A stretch of 64,000 bases of DNA from Salinispira pacifica (lineage in GTDB: Bacteria > Spirochaetota > Spirochaetia > DSM-27196 > Salinispiraceae). Numbering within the stretch: the stretch's first letter is position 1; each line of letters starts with the position of its first letter. Under the pieces are notes generated by a model. That model saw only the letters and a list, made by a program, of their open reading frames with translations. It had not been told where the DNA came from and ran no database searches. The stretch spans positions 2,833,570-2,897,569 of the forward strand of contig NC_023035.1 of NCBI RefSeq assembly GCF_000507245.1, written 5' to 3'. The translations under genes and the position numbers were made by a program. Below are positions 1 to 8,620 of the stretch, one piece after another.

Positions 1-1
1 T

Positions 2-529
2 CTCATTTCCGGCTTCATCGCCTACGGAGTACTGATATACCTCCACCAGTTCAATTCCCGCAGCCGCCGGCCGCGCTGGGGGGAACTGGCCGGAGGATTG
101 GGGGTATTTATCGTCATGGCCGTACTGATCGCCCTCCTCATTCCCGGCAATTCGGTGAGCAATCCCCGGGTATTCAACGGGCTGAACGACATTATCGAGC
201 CCAGACTGCGTCCCCTGGACCGGGAGAGCAACAGTCTTGAGCAGGGAGGCAACCTTCAGGGCGGTGCAGGAGAAGAGGGGCAGCAGGGAGAAGAAGGCCG
301 GGAAGGGGAAGTATACGTCATGTCCCCGGACAGCTGGGGTAACCAGGGAGGAAGCGGCCAGGGTTCGATGCAGAACCAGTATATGGTGATGGTAGTGGCA
401 TCCCCGGTGAATCCGGTGTACCTGGCCGACCGCTATTACAATCATCTTGATCCCTCCAGGGGCTTCTTCGCCGACCCTGACTTTCAGCTCAACAGGCTGC
501 CCGTGCCCAATACCTGGAGAGCTGGGTAA
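2..529 (+). pseudogene. TgpA-like transglutaminase, N-terminal fragment (partial, frameshifted)
   Basis: The reading frame is open from the first bases of the window, so the true start lies upstream. It encodes membrane-spanning segments (around IAYGVLIYL and VFIVMAVLIALLIPG) and then a Gly/Glu/Gln-rich extracytoplasmic stretch, as in the membrane-anchored part of TgpA-type (DUF3488) transglutaminases. The frame stops at 529. The natural continuation lies one frame away: from about position 505 the next frame reads QYLESWVNPDPLPLRNRSPVW and runs directly into the following ORF. The switch falls at a C-rich run (gcccgtgccc), which suggests a one-base deletion in the cell or a sequencing error. 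Read with the next entry as one gene. Confidence 0.7.
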
Positions 530-576
530 ATCCCGACCCCCTGCCCCTGCGGAACCGAAGCCCGGTCTGGATAGAC

Positions 577-1761
577 GTGTACTCAACCATCCGGGACAAG
601 GTGAGCTCCTACCAGCCCCTGGAGATCGAACCCAGCGTCATGGACACCCGGTATTATCCTCTGAGCTTCAGCTACCGGGCCCGCTCGCTCATCTCAAATC
701 TGTCGGTGCACCGGATCTTTCCCCGTACCGGGGAGTTGAGCAGCCGGGACCGGGAGGATATGGCGGAATACCTTGAAGTGAACTTATCCCCCCTGGAAGA
801 AGAGCGGTACCGGGACCATCTGAATTCCTTTCTCCCTGAAGAAGCGGGATATATGGAACGGATAACCGCCATCCTTAATCATTACCGGGAGTATCAGTAT
901 GAACTGGGCTTCACAGACGATGTAAGCATACCGGCGATTTCCGACTTTCTGTTCAACCACCGCAGCGGCGACTGTACGGAATTCTCCAACAGTGCGGCAA
1001 TTCTCGCCCGGCTTGCGGGTATTCCCTCCCGGGTTGTCACAGGGTATCTGGTATCCGACGGACTGCAGACAAATGCCCACAGACAGGCATTAGGTCAGCT
1101 GAGAGAACAGTTTCCTCCCCTGGAGAAGGAGAATCCTTCAGACCTGTACCTGGTCACCACCGTGCACCGCCACTCCTGGGCACAGTTCTACCTTCCCGTG
1201 TACGGCTGGGTGGACTTCGAAGCCACCAGCAGTGCCATTCCCCCCCAGGGAGGCATGGATCCCAACTCCCTGAATGTGGTAATCCCTGATCTGCAGGAAC
1301 GCACGGTGTACAACCGGCGCATCCCCATCCCCTGGGAGCTTCTGGGTACAATTGCCCTGATCATCGCGCTGCTCACAGCGGGAGGATTGTATTCCATTCG
1401 CTGGGGCCGGATTATCATGCTGGGAATCATCTCCCGGGGAAGCAGCGAAGCCTCTGCAAAGGCTCTCTACCGGCTGCTTCTGGTGCAGCTTCACGCAAAG
1501 GGCTGGGAACTGAAGCGTCCCGACCAGACACCCAAGGAATACGCCGGGGAAAACCCTCTTTTCGGGGATTTTGCCCGGCTCTATACCCGGATTCTCTACG
1601 CCCCCGGATGGGAGGCAGGGCAGACAGATCCTGAGCTGCGGGAGAAGCTCAGGAAGGAATACCGGAAACTGCTTAAAAGCGGCGATGCCGGACCCATCCC
1701 CGGCGCTGTGAAACGCATTCTGAGACTGATATTCGGACTCAGAGATATGAGGTATTTATGA
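577..1761 (+). CDS. TgpA-like transglutaminase, catalytic and C-terminal part
   Basis: This is the downstream part of the membrane-anchored transglutaminase-like protein begun at the window edge. The catalytic triad is visible: Cys in GDCTEFS, His in HRHSWAQF and Asp in GWVDFEATSS, the order of the transglutaminase core fold. A transmembrane helix follows (IPWELLGTIALIIALLTAGG, about residues 248-268). The cytoplasmic tail resembles DUF4129 (LYRLLLVQLHAKGWELKRPDQTPKEY), the layout of TgpA of Pseudomonas. The ATG at 577 is only the first Met after the frameshift; coding in this frame extends back to about 505. The stop overlaps the next gene by ATGA, so the two are probably translationally coupled. 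The substrate is unknown. Similar proteins act at the envelope face of the inner membrane. Confidence 0.85.
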   Translation: MYSTIRDKVSSYQPLEIEPSVMDTRYYPLSFSYRARSLISNLSVHRIFPRTGELSSRDREDMAEYLEVNLSPLEEERYRDHLNSFLPEEAGYMERITAILNHYREYQYELGFTDDVSIPAISDFLFNHRSGDCTEFSNSAAILARLAGIPSRVVTGYLVSDGLQTNAHRQALGQLREQFPPLEKENPSDLYLVTTVHRHSWAQFYLPVYGWVDFEATSSAIPPQGGMDPNSLNVVIPDLQERTVYNRRIPIPWELLGTIALIIALLTAGGLYSIRWGRIIMLGIISRGSSEASAKALYRLLLVQLHAKGWELKRPDQTPKEYAGENPLFGDFARLYTRILYAPGWEAGQTDPELREKLRKEYRKLLKSGDAGPIPGAVKRILRLIFGLRDMRYL

Positions 1762-3077
1762 GCAGACAGCACATGCAGGGAACCCGAAGCCGACGGCACA
1801 TACCAGAAAGCCAGCGGCACACATCAGGCATACTCTCCGCCGTTTCACTGCGCCTGCTCCTGCTCATTCTGGCCGCCGGGCTTGTCCTTGCCTCCTGTTC
1901 CGGACGGAGAGAGTGGATAGAGTTCCGGGGAAATCAGGGCATCGGAAAGGCTGAAACCGCCATCAACCCTCCCATTGCAGTCAAATGGAAGCTGCTGCTC
2001 CAGAAACAGGAGGGAGACCGGCGGCTGTTCAACCAGCCCCTGGTTCTGGACAGCACCATTTACTTCGGCTCCGCAGACGGAAACTTTTACTCCCTGGATC
2101 TGAACAGCGGATACATGAACTGGACGTTCCGCAGCGGCGGCCCCATCAACTCGGTGGCCTATGCGGACGATGAACAGGTGTATTTCGGCTCAAGCGACGG
2201 CAACATATATGCGCTGGACCGGGAAACCGGCGAAGAAGCATGGCGCTTTGCCGCCAGGGGCCAGGTCAATTCCACGGTGATCCCCTACAAGAATATGATC
2301 GTTGCCGCCGCAGATGCCGATGCCATGTACTTCCTGGACCGGCAGGGAAATTTGCAGTTCTCCCTGGATAACCAGGTGTGGCACAGAAATTCGTTCCAGA
2401 TTTTCAATGATATTCTTGCCTTTGCCCCGGGAAGCCCCCAGGATCCCTACAATCTCACAGTGTACGATCTGGAGACAGAGCAATACCTCTGGAGCCTGGA
2501 TGAAAGTCTGGATCAGTACTACTGGTACAGTTTTCCCGGAGTCAAAAACGACCGGCTCTTCTTTTCGGTCACCGGACTTCCCCCGGGAAGGGGCTGGGAG
2601 CATTATTTCGGCGCCATCGGACTCCACAGCGGCGAACTTCTCTGGGAACGTACCGAGCCCGCCGTCCTGCCCGGAGCCGGGGATCCACAGCTTGCGGTGG
2701 ACTATCTGCTGAAAAACAGTCTTCTTCTGGACTATGCGGCACCGGTGGTTTGGCGGAATCAGGTGATATATGCAATGGGTGACCTGCAGCTGCGCTCCTT
2801 CCACGCCGCCAGTGGTGAACTGCGCTGGAAAAGATCCTATGAGCGTCCGGTTTCCACCGCCCCCACCCTGGCCGGCGACCGCCTCTATTTCGGGCTTGAG
2901 GCTGATCCGGCAACCAACACCGGTACGCTGGTGTGCGCATCCCCCCGGGACGGAAGCATCCACTGGACCATGGAAATTCAGGGAAGCATACTCAATTCGC
3001 CGGTAATCGCAGGGCCCTGGATTATTTTCGGATCGGATGAAGGATACTTCTACGTTCTGGAAGAGGTGTTTCCCTGA
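1758..3077 (+). CDS. PQQ-like beta-propeller lipoprotein
   Basis: This 439-residue protein has an N-terminal hydrophobic signal ending in a lipobox (LVLASC, Cys about residue 47), so it should be a lipoprotein facing the periplasm. The mature part is built of repeats of the type IYFGSADGNFYSLDLNSGYMNW and VYFGSSDGNIYALDRETGEEAW, which are PQQ/quinoprotein-like propeller blades as in BamB. Nothing indicates a bound cofactor or an enzyme site, so a scaffold or binding role is most likely. The start overlaps the stop of the transglutaminase gene (ATGA). The long polar N-terminus before the signal could mean that a later start is used, although no better ATG precedes the hydrophobic core. Confidence 0.85.
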   Translation: MSRQHMQGTRSRRHIPESQRHTSGILSAVSLRLLLLILAAGLVLASCSGRREWIEFRGNQGIGKAETAINPPIAVKWKLLLQKQEGDRRLFNQPLVLDSTIYFGSADGNFYSLDLNSGYMNWTFRSGGPINSVAYADDEQVYFGSSDGNIYALDRETGEEAWRFAARGQVNSTVIPYKNMIVAAADADAMYFLDRQGNLQFSLDNQVWHRNSFQIFNDILAFAPGSPQDPYNLTVYDLETEQYLWSLDESLDQYYWYSFPGVKNDRLFFSVTGLPPGRGWEHYFGAIGLHSGELLWERTEPAVLPGAGDPQLAVDYLLKNSLLLDYAAPVVWRNQVIYAMGDLQLRSFHAASGELRWKRSYERPVSTAPTLAGDRLYFGLEADPATNTGTLVCASPRDGSIHWTMEIQGSILNSPVIAGPWIIFGSDEGYFYVLEEVFP

Positions 3078-3124
3078 TTACGGTAAAATCGCATGCTGCA
3101 GCGGAATTGATCGGCAATTTCTGC

Positions 3125-3139
3125 TATAGTATCTCCATG
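3125..3139 (+). promoter_or_regulatory. Candidate extended -10 immediately before the propeller/transglutaminase gene
   Basis: TATAGT at 3125-3130 is preceded by TG one base upstream (extended -10 form). The ATG at 3137 starts only 7 bases after the hexamer, where transcription would be expected to begin. No Shine-Dalgarno sequence is visible. If used, this promoter would give a leaderless mRNA. Confidence 0.3.
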
Positions 3140-5005
3140 TTTTCACACAAACGTCCCGCTGCCGCGGCGGCACTATGTTTGCCTGTTCTATTCATCGTCT
3201 CTCTTTCTGCGCTGAACGCCCAGCCTTCGGATTTCATTCAAACGGTTCAGCGTGAAACCCTGCCCCAGGAACAGATGCTCAGCAGCGGCGTGTACTCTCC
3301 CTTCGGAAATTACTTCGGTGTAATCAGCAGAAATAACCGGGTGAGAATGTACGATTCCAGCCACCGGCTGCTCTGGACATACCGCGGACGGGGACATCAT
3401 GGTACGGCCCCTGCCCTTTCAATCAGCAGGAGTGAAAAGTTCACGTTTTTTCCCGGCTACGGCTCGGAATCGGCCATCGCCATGGTTTCCACTTCAGACG
3501 GCGAGCTGATCCGGCTATTCAACGGCCACAGTAGCGAGGTCCGTTCTCTCATCCTCACGCCGGATAACTCCTACCTCATCAGTTTTGCCCCGGGAGAACT
3601 CTTTCTCTGGAGACAAAACGGGACGGGCTACACCCTGGCTCACAAGCTGAATACCGGAGAGCTGCGGATCAGCAGCATGGCGGTATCTCCCGACGGGAAC
3701 ACACTCGTCCTGGGCAACAGCAGCGATTATATCAACCTCTACCGGATTGACGCCGAAAACCACAGACTGGTGCCCCGGGGCGAACTCCGCCCCAACAGCT
3801 ATTTTTCCAATACCGGGTATCTCAACGGCCTTGCATTCTCCCCCGACGGTCAGTGGCTGGCAGCCGGTGTAAGGGAAGAGATCACCATCTACCGGCGGGA
3901 AGAGACCGGATATGAGCCGTTCCAGATCATTTCCGAACTAGACGACGGATATGTCTATTCCCTGGCGTTTGCTCCCGACGGAGAAAGCTTTTTTGCCGGA
4001 TTCGGCGGAGGTACGGTGGGCATCTGGAAGCCGGGAACTTTTTTCAACTCAGAGGATGCCGGAGATAATGGCCGGGAGAACCAGCCAGAAGCGATGGGGG
4101 AAAAGGAACCGGAAGAAGGCTGGAAATATCAGTCCGGGTTTTCCACCGGACAGGAATATATTGCAGGTCTGGCATTTCATCCCATGGGGCAGAGTCTGGC
4201 AACGGTGAGCATCTCACAAAACGGCGTGGTTCTGTGGGCACTGGAAGGCAGTTCCCCGGGCGAACCGGGAACCCTGGCACAGCTGCTGAGGCTCCACAGC
4301 GGAGCCCCGCGGCCCGGAGACGCCCAGCTTGAGGTTATTACCCGGGCGAGTGCCGGTGAGCTGCTCGCCCGCCTGGGGGGCAAGCCGGGGGATGACGCTC
4401 TGGCACCCCGGGGGATGTTTGAGACCGCAGAAGCCTATCGGCTCCGGCGCTTGCAAGGGGCGGAGAGGGCCTTTGACCTGGTCATGGAACTCATACGTGA
4501 GCGCTTCCAGGCCCGGGAAGAGGGTGGAGAAAGCGGCGGCATGCTGTTTCCCCTCCAGGGACGGGGGGTCTATGATGCCGACGGCACGCTCTACACTCTG
4601 CCGGTAGCAGGCGCAGAGGCAGGAGTTCACATGGCGCCGGGGGAGGCGGAGCAGCTGTATATGAACTGGCAGGATGCGGCGGTTCGGGCCAGACCTTCCC
4701 GGGAAAACGGATATGAGTGGCTGCTTCTCCATCCGGTTCAGAACAGGGAATATCCGATCATTTTTGAACGGGATCCCATCCTGGGAATCTCCTCAAAGGG
4801 TGATACCCGCACTATTCCCCGGCTCTCAATTGACGAGAGAATGTTCATGGAAAACATCCAGGCGTCTCCGGTTTTTCCAGTACTATACCGGAGCTATGCC
4901 CGGCAGCCGGTTGTGACAATGGAAATATCAAACAAATGGGACCGCCCCGTCCAGAACCTGAGTGTTCAGGCAGGAATTGAAGGCTACGCCCCGCCGGCGG
5001 AATAA
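3137..5005 (+). CDS. WD40-like beta-propeller protein with signal peptide (5' part of a frameshifted gene)
   Basis: The ATG at 3137 gives a good signal peptide (MFSHKRPAAAAALCLPVLFI, cleavage near LNA-QP). An upstream TTG at 3107 in the same frame would spoil it. The exported protein has WD40-type repeats (RSLILTPDNSYLISFAPGELFLW, LNGLAFSPDGQWLAAGVREEITIY, VYSLAFAPDGESFFAGFGGGTVGIW), so it folds as a propeller over about residues 40-400. The last section (MEISNKWDRPVQNLSVQAGIEGY) looks like the start of an immunoglobulin-like domain that breaks off at a stop. The next frame continues it without a gap (GGIIADGVIPPGESRELPV), with the switch at gccccgccggcgg near 4990. The natural product is therefore probably one protein of about 1,080 residues. 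It is the third gene of an envelope cluster with the transglutaminase and the PQQ propeller. Confidence 0.8.
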   Translation: MFSHKRPAAAAALCLPVLFIVSLSALNAQPSDFIQTVQRETLPQEQMLSSGVYSPFGNYFGVISRNNRVRMYDSSHRLLWTYRGRGHHGTAPALSISRSEKFTFFPGYGSESAIAMVSTSDGELIRLFNGHSSEVRSLILTPDNSYLISFAPGELFLWRQNGTGYTLAHKLNTGELRISSMAVSPDGNTLVLGNSSDYINLYRIDAENHRLVPRGELRPNSYFSNTGYLNGLAFSPDGQWLAAGVREEITIYRREETGYEPFQIISELDDGYVYSLAFAPDGESFFAGFGGGTVGIWKPGTFFNSEDAGDNGRENQPEAMGEKEPEEGWKYQSGFSTGQEYIAGLAFHPMGQSLATVSISQNGVVLWALEGSSPGEPGTLAQLLRLHSGAPRPGDAQLEVITRASAGELLARLGGKPGDDALAPRGMFETAEAYRLRRLQGAERAFDLVMELIRERFQAREEGGESGGMLFPLQGRGVYDADGTLYTLPVAGAEAGVHMAPGEAEQLYMNWQDAAVRARPSRENGYEWLLLHPVQNREYPIIFERDPILGISSKGDTRTIPRLSIDERMFMENIQASPVFPVLYRSYARQPVVTMEISNKWDRPVQNLSVQAGIEGYAPPAE

Positions 5006-5016
5006 TCGCCGATGGA

Positions 5017-6378
5017 GTGATCCCGCCGGGTGAGAGCAGGGAACTTCCGGTAACCATTAATTTCAGCAGGGAAATTATCAATTCCCAGTCAGCCGACAGC
5101 CTTGGACTCACCCTGGAATTTTCGTATATCAGGGGCAGCCGGCAACGGCGGGAAACCGTCACAATCCCCCTCACCCGCCTGGGGAACAACGCCCTGCAGT
5201 GGGATGATGACAGAAAAATCGCCGCATACATTCACACATCCCAGGATCCGCTGATCATGGAAACAAGCGGCTCAGTTCTGGCAGGCATACCCCGGGATAT
5301 TTCCGACATGTTTCAGGGCAACATTCAGCGGGCCGCAGCCCTGTTTGAATGGATGCGGTCCAGGGAAATCGTGTATCGCCCCGATCCGATTACGCCCTAC
5401 GCAGGCACGTCAGTCATCCCCGAAGAGATTGACTTCATTCAGTTTGCCAGGGAGACCATTCTGTTTCGTTCCGGGGACTGTGACGATCTATCTGTGCTGT
5501 ACGCATCCCTCCTGGAGGCTGCATCCATCTCAACCGCCTTCATCACCACTCCCGGACACATCTTCCCCGCACTGGACAGCGGAATATCGGCCGAACATGA
5601 AAGCGGCTATTTTGCAGATCCGGGCATGGTAATCCGGAGGGACGGGAAATTGTGGATTCCGGTGGAAACCACCATTCTTCAGGAAGGATTTTTCCGGGCA
5701 TGGCAGAAGGGTGCCCAACAGTGGCGGAGCACATCGGCGCAGGGAGATGCAGACTTCTTCACAACTGCAGAATCCTGGAGAATGTATCCGCCGGGGCATC
5801 CACCCCAAACCGTTCTTTCACGGAGCATTGACCCAGAAGATGAGAACGGGAAAGGAGCAAGCTTCCAGGAAGCCAGCTTCTCTCAAATCCGCAGCTATAG
5901 AGACCGTCAGATAGAACGTTTGATCAGCCTGCGTTCCCTGGAGAATCCGCAGAATGACCGGGATTACACCCGGCGAGGTATTATCTATGCACGCTTCGGC
6001 TTGAACTCCCGAGCTGGAACCGATTTCCGGGAAGCCATGAACCGGGGTGAGTCTGTGGAGCCGCTGCTTCACCTGGCGCGCCTTGCCTCGGCCTCAGGCG
6101 ATTCGAGCACCGCACTGGAATATCTCAGTGAAGCAGTCAACCTGCAGCCTGACAACCCCCGGGTGCAGCTCGCTCTTGCCGCAGAACACCTGCTCAACGG
6201 TGATCTTGAATCCGCACGCAGTGCGTATACACGGCTCAATGTTCTGGATCCCCGGATGGCTGAACGCTTTCCTCTCTTCACGGATTCACTGCAGGATGGT
6301 TCAGCCGCCCTTCGGTCTGCCGGAAACGCAGCATCTCCCGGTCTCAGAAACTACCTGGATAGCTACTGGAGCGAATAA
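5017..6378 (+). CDS. Transglutaminase-like plus TPR region (3' part of the frameshifted WD40 gene)
   Basis: This part has no independent ribosome binding site. Its frame is open back through 4990, where it meets the preceding propeller ORF, so it is best read as the C-terminal half of that protein. It starts with an immunoglobulin-like beta section and continues with a transglutaminase-like domain: nucleophile Cys in RSGDCDDLSVLYASLLEAA and probable catalytic His in TTPGHIFPALD. It ends in TPR-type helices (DYTRRGIIYARFGLNSRAGTDF, SGDSSTALEYLSEAVNLQPDNP, NGDLESARSAYTRLNVLDP). It should act in the periplasm with its N-terminal propeller. The neighbouring TgpA-like gene is also a transglutaminase, so the cluster seems dedicated to peptide or protein processing at the envelope. 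That is an inference; the substrate is not evident. Confidence 0.75.
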   Translation: MIPPGESRELPVTINFSREIINSQSADSLGLTLEFSYIRGSRQRRETVTIPLTRLGNNALQWDDDRKIAAYIHTSQDPLIMETSGSVLAGIPRDISDMFQGNIQRAAALFEWMRSREIVYRPDPITPYAGTSVIPEEIDFIQFARETILFRSGDCDDLSVLYASLLEAASISTAFITTPGHIFPALDSGISAEHESGYFADPGMVIRRDGKLWIPVETTILQEGFFRAWQKGAQQWRSTSAQGDADFFTTAESWRMYPPGHPPQTVLSRSIDPEDENGKGASFQEASFSQIRSYRDRQIERLISLRSLENPQNDRDYTRRGIIYARFGLNSRAGTDFREAMNRGESVEPLLHLARLASASGDSSTALEYLSEAVNLQPDNPRVQLALAAEHLLNGDLESARSAYTRLNVLDPRMAERFPLFTDSLQDGSAALRSAGNAASPGLRNYLDSYWSE

Positions 6379-6579
6379 TCCGGAAGCACAACGTACTACT
6401 GGTACATCAGGAATGCCCCCGCTTCCGGTACGTCGCCCGGCCGAACAGAATCAGGGTAATGTAAACCTGCGGCGGAAATCCCTGATCATCATCCGATGAT
6501 GCTCGTTGTGATCGTGCTTCTGATTGTGCTCTGAATATTGCTCCCCGGGTTTGCCCATGATTACGAACCTATCTCCCTT

Positions 6580-7893
6580 CTATCCTTTTTTTAAAAGTAA
6601 TCCCAATCGCAGGTTAGATTCCACCGTATCCCGCAAATTTCCGGATAATTGATAGTCCCTTGCCAATTGGTGGAACCGGGAAAAGGCTTCGCCCACCCGG
6701 CCGATTATCTCCCGGCTCTTCCTTTCGCTGAGATTACAATACCGGCCAAATTGCAGTAGATCTTCGTAAAGGAAATCATGATTTTTCCTGTTCAGCCGGC
6801 ACTGATGATTACGAGTGAATTTACCTCCGGGATCGTATGCATACGTCAGATCGAAAGCCGGGGAAAGGCGCCATTTCCCGGACCGATCCATAAGAAAACC
6901 GGTATTCTTGGTGTGATCATCCTGGTTCCTTCCAATAACATTAAAAACAGCCCGCCTGAAGATCTCCGTTTCTGCACCATGCCCAAGCTTCAACTTCCGT
7001 ATGAGCAATATTAATTGTTCATATGAGTGTGTTCCATCACGGTCCGCATGGTCCAATCCCGCCCATGAAACATAATGCAGCTTATCTAGTGTTCCGTTTC
7101 TGATTATTCGATCAAAGCGCTCTATCAAAAAATGGCGGTCTTTGGAATCATCAATCAGTTCAGTCCTCGGCATCTCGATACCCGCTTTGCGGGCAATCAG
7201 GCTGTAAATATATTCAAGGACGGGCATACCCCTGGGATCTGCTCCCTCCTTATCCTGATTGGAACTTGAATCGAATTTCAGAAGCCAGTACGTGTAATGA
7301 GGTCCATGGTTTACCGTACCATCCAATAGCTTCCCTGTACGTGATTTCGCAACAAGGGCTTTTGAGCGGGCGCCTCCCGCACTGGATCCTATTCGAATCA
7401 TAGTCAGCGCAGCAGCCCGGTCATCTGTGGAGAGCAGGTTTCCATGCAATGTTGATTGACGTTGCTGCACACGCTCGGCCAATTCCGAAAGTTGCTGGAC
7501 ATCAAGTGCCGAACGCTGCAGAGGAAGAGTCTCCCCCGGCTTATATTCCAGGGCCCCCATTCCGCGATCCGCTATATAGCTAAGCCTGTCCAGCGTGGTA
7601 ACCTCAGATGCCGGTATATTTTTTTCGGCCATATAGATGTCGATCAATTGGCTGCCGAATTTATCCGGCAGTGAATCCGCAATAAAGCCTGGAACACCCT
7701 GGAATGAGTTGAAACCAATTCCGCTGAAAGAAAAGCGGGCAGGAGGATACGTAAGATGAACAGGAGCGATTTGAATGCGGGATTCCATAAACTCCGGTTC
7801 GTATTCAAAAGTAGCTATGCGGGTTTGTCCCGGAGCATATCCAAGAGAACCGACCTTGGTACCCCAAAGTTGAACATCAACGGTTCCCCTCAT
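6580..7893 (-). CDS. hipA: HipA-type serine/threonine kinase toxin
   Basis: The protein is 437 residues, the normal HipA length. The N-terminal Couple_hipA region reads VQLWGTKVGSLGYAPGQ and FSGIGFNSFQGVPGFIADSLPDKFG. The HipA_C kinase part follows, with GSSAGGARSKALVA (nucleotide-binding loop), YWLLKFD, FLIERFDR, and the catalytic and metal motifs NQDDHTKNTGF (about residues 322-332) and SPAFDLTY. HipA proteins phosphorylate translation factors and cause dormancy unless bound by HipB. The start overlaps the stop of the upstream hipB by ATGA, the usual toxin-antitoxin operon arrangement. The pair lies outside the Tn7 element, between it and the host envelope genes. All key motifs look intact, so the toxin is probably functional. 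Confidence 0.9.
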   Translation of the reverse strand: MRGTVDVQLWGTKVGSLGYAPGQTRIATFEYEPEFMESRIQIAPVHLTYPPARFSFSGIGFNSFQGVPGFIADSLPDKFGSQLIDIYMAEKNIPASEVTTLDRLSYIADRGMGALEYKPGETLPLQRSALDVQQLSELAERVQQRQSTLHGNLLSTDDRAAALTMIRIGSSAGGARSKALVAKSRTGKLLDGTVNHGPHYTYWLLKFDSSSNQDKEGADPRGMPVLEYIYSLIARKAGIEMPRTELIDDSKDRHFLIERFDRIIRNGTLDKLHYVSWAGLDHADRDGTHSYEQLILLIRKLKLGHGAETEIFRRAVFNVIGRNQDDHTKNTGFLMDRSGKWRLSPAFDLTYAYDPGGKFTRNHQCRLNRKNHDFLYEDLLQFGRYCNLSERKSREIIGRVGEAFSRFHQLARDYQLSGNLRDTVESNLRLGLLLKKG

Positions 7894-8228
7894 TTTTCAT
7901 CTCCCCAGTGAAAGTCACCGTCAGTCTTCTGTTTATCCCGGACACGCTTCGGCAACTCGACCTCGCTGTTTACCCTGGGACTGTAGGATCCGGATTCCGG
8001 AAACATCAATTTAAGCCGGTCAAGCTCCCCCATGGCTCGCAGGAGACGTATGAGATTCTTCAGGCTTGTACCCGTGGATCCCTGTTTAAAGTTATAGAAG
8101 GTTTTCCGACTGATACCTGCGGACTCCTCGATCTCCGCTTCTTTCATGTGATGCCCGATGCGGATTCTATCAATCTCGCCGGCAAGATCGCGAATGATTT
8201 CCTCATCAGTCATAAGGTTATAATTCAT
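7890..8228 (-). CDS. hipB: HipB-type antitoxin / HTH transcriptional repressor
   Basis: This 112-residue protein has a Cro/C1-type helix-turn-helix in its first two thirds (HHMKEAEIEESAGISRKTFYNFKQGSTGTSLKNLIRLLRAMGEL). It is followed by a charged tail likely to contact the kinase. AAGGATG precedes the ATG at 8228 at good spacing. A second in-frame Met lies five codons later. It should neutralise HipA and repress the operon from the repeats just upstream. It overlaps hipA by 4 bases. Confidence 0.85.
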   Translation of the reverse strand: MNYNLMTDEEIIRDLAGEIDRIRIGHHMKEAEIEESAGISRKTFYNFKQGSTGTSLKNLIRLLRAMGELDRLKLMFPESGSYSPRVNSEVELPKRVRDKQKTDGDFHWGDEK

Positions 8229-8242
8229 AATACATCCTTACA

Positions 8243-8305
8243 AGCAATATATTACTCATTATAGCACAATAACATACTTAACAGGTAATATTTTACTCAT
8301 AATAC
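8243..8305 (-). promoter_or_regulatory. Candidate HipB operators (two similar AT-rich sites)
   Basis: Two related stretches lie directly upstream of hipB: ATATATTACTCATTATA near 8245 and ATATTTTACTCATAATA near 8287. Their starts are about 41-42 bases apart, close to four helical turns. Paired operators in the hipB promoter are the rule for this family. The exact HipB recognition sequence is not known here. Confidence 0.45.
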
Positions 8306-8400
8306 CCATTTCAAAGCACCAATAACCTTCAACGCCGGCTGATGGCAGCATTACTCCGCCAGCGCTCCCGCGGCGGTGTTTCCTCCCTCGGTCATGCGCG
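8306..8400. other. Gene-free host DNA between hipB promoter and Tn7 left end
   Basis: No coding region is supported. Read on the minus strand (the direction of glmS before insertion), it contains CCGCCGCGGGAGCGCTGGCGG, with CCGCC/GGCGG arms. This could be a weak terminator of the former glmS transcript, but no U-run follows. Confidence 0.3.
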
Positions 8401-8405
8401 AGCAA
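8401..8405. repeat. Tn7 target-site duplication, left copy (AGCAA)
   Basis: AGCAA directly precedes the terminal TGTAGGAT of the element. The same five bases directly follow the other terminus at 43102-43106. Five bases is the known Tn7 duplication length. Confidence 0.93.
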
Positions 8406-8542
8406 TGTAGGATCGAAATAAAGTTGGTAAAAATACCCCCATATTTCAATGCATTTTAGCACCTGATTACAAAATAAAGTTGGTAAATAACATCTTAAAG
8501 AAGCTAAAAAGACGAAATCAATAAATAATAAAGTTGGTAAAT
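8406..8542. repeat. Tn7 left end with three spaced TnsB-binding sites
   Basis: Three direct copies of a motif ending AATAAAGTTGGTAAA occur at 8414-8431, 8469-8487 and 8524-8541, spaced about 55 bases. This is the number and spacing style of Tn7L. The motif matches the Tn7 TnsB site core (ACAAAATAGTTGGGAAC) in layout and partly in sequence. Confidence 0.88.
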
Positions 8543-8620
8543 TTACAGCAAAATACTATTCACCATACCGGTAAGTTTTTCACCTTCATGCAGCAGCAAT
8601 TGATACATGTAAATATGTAA

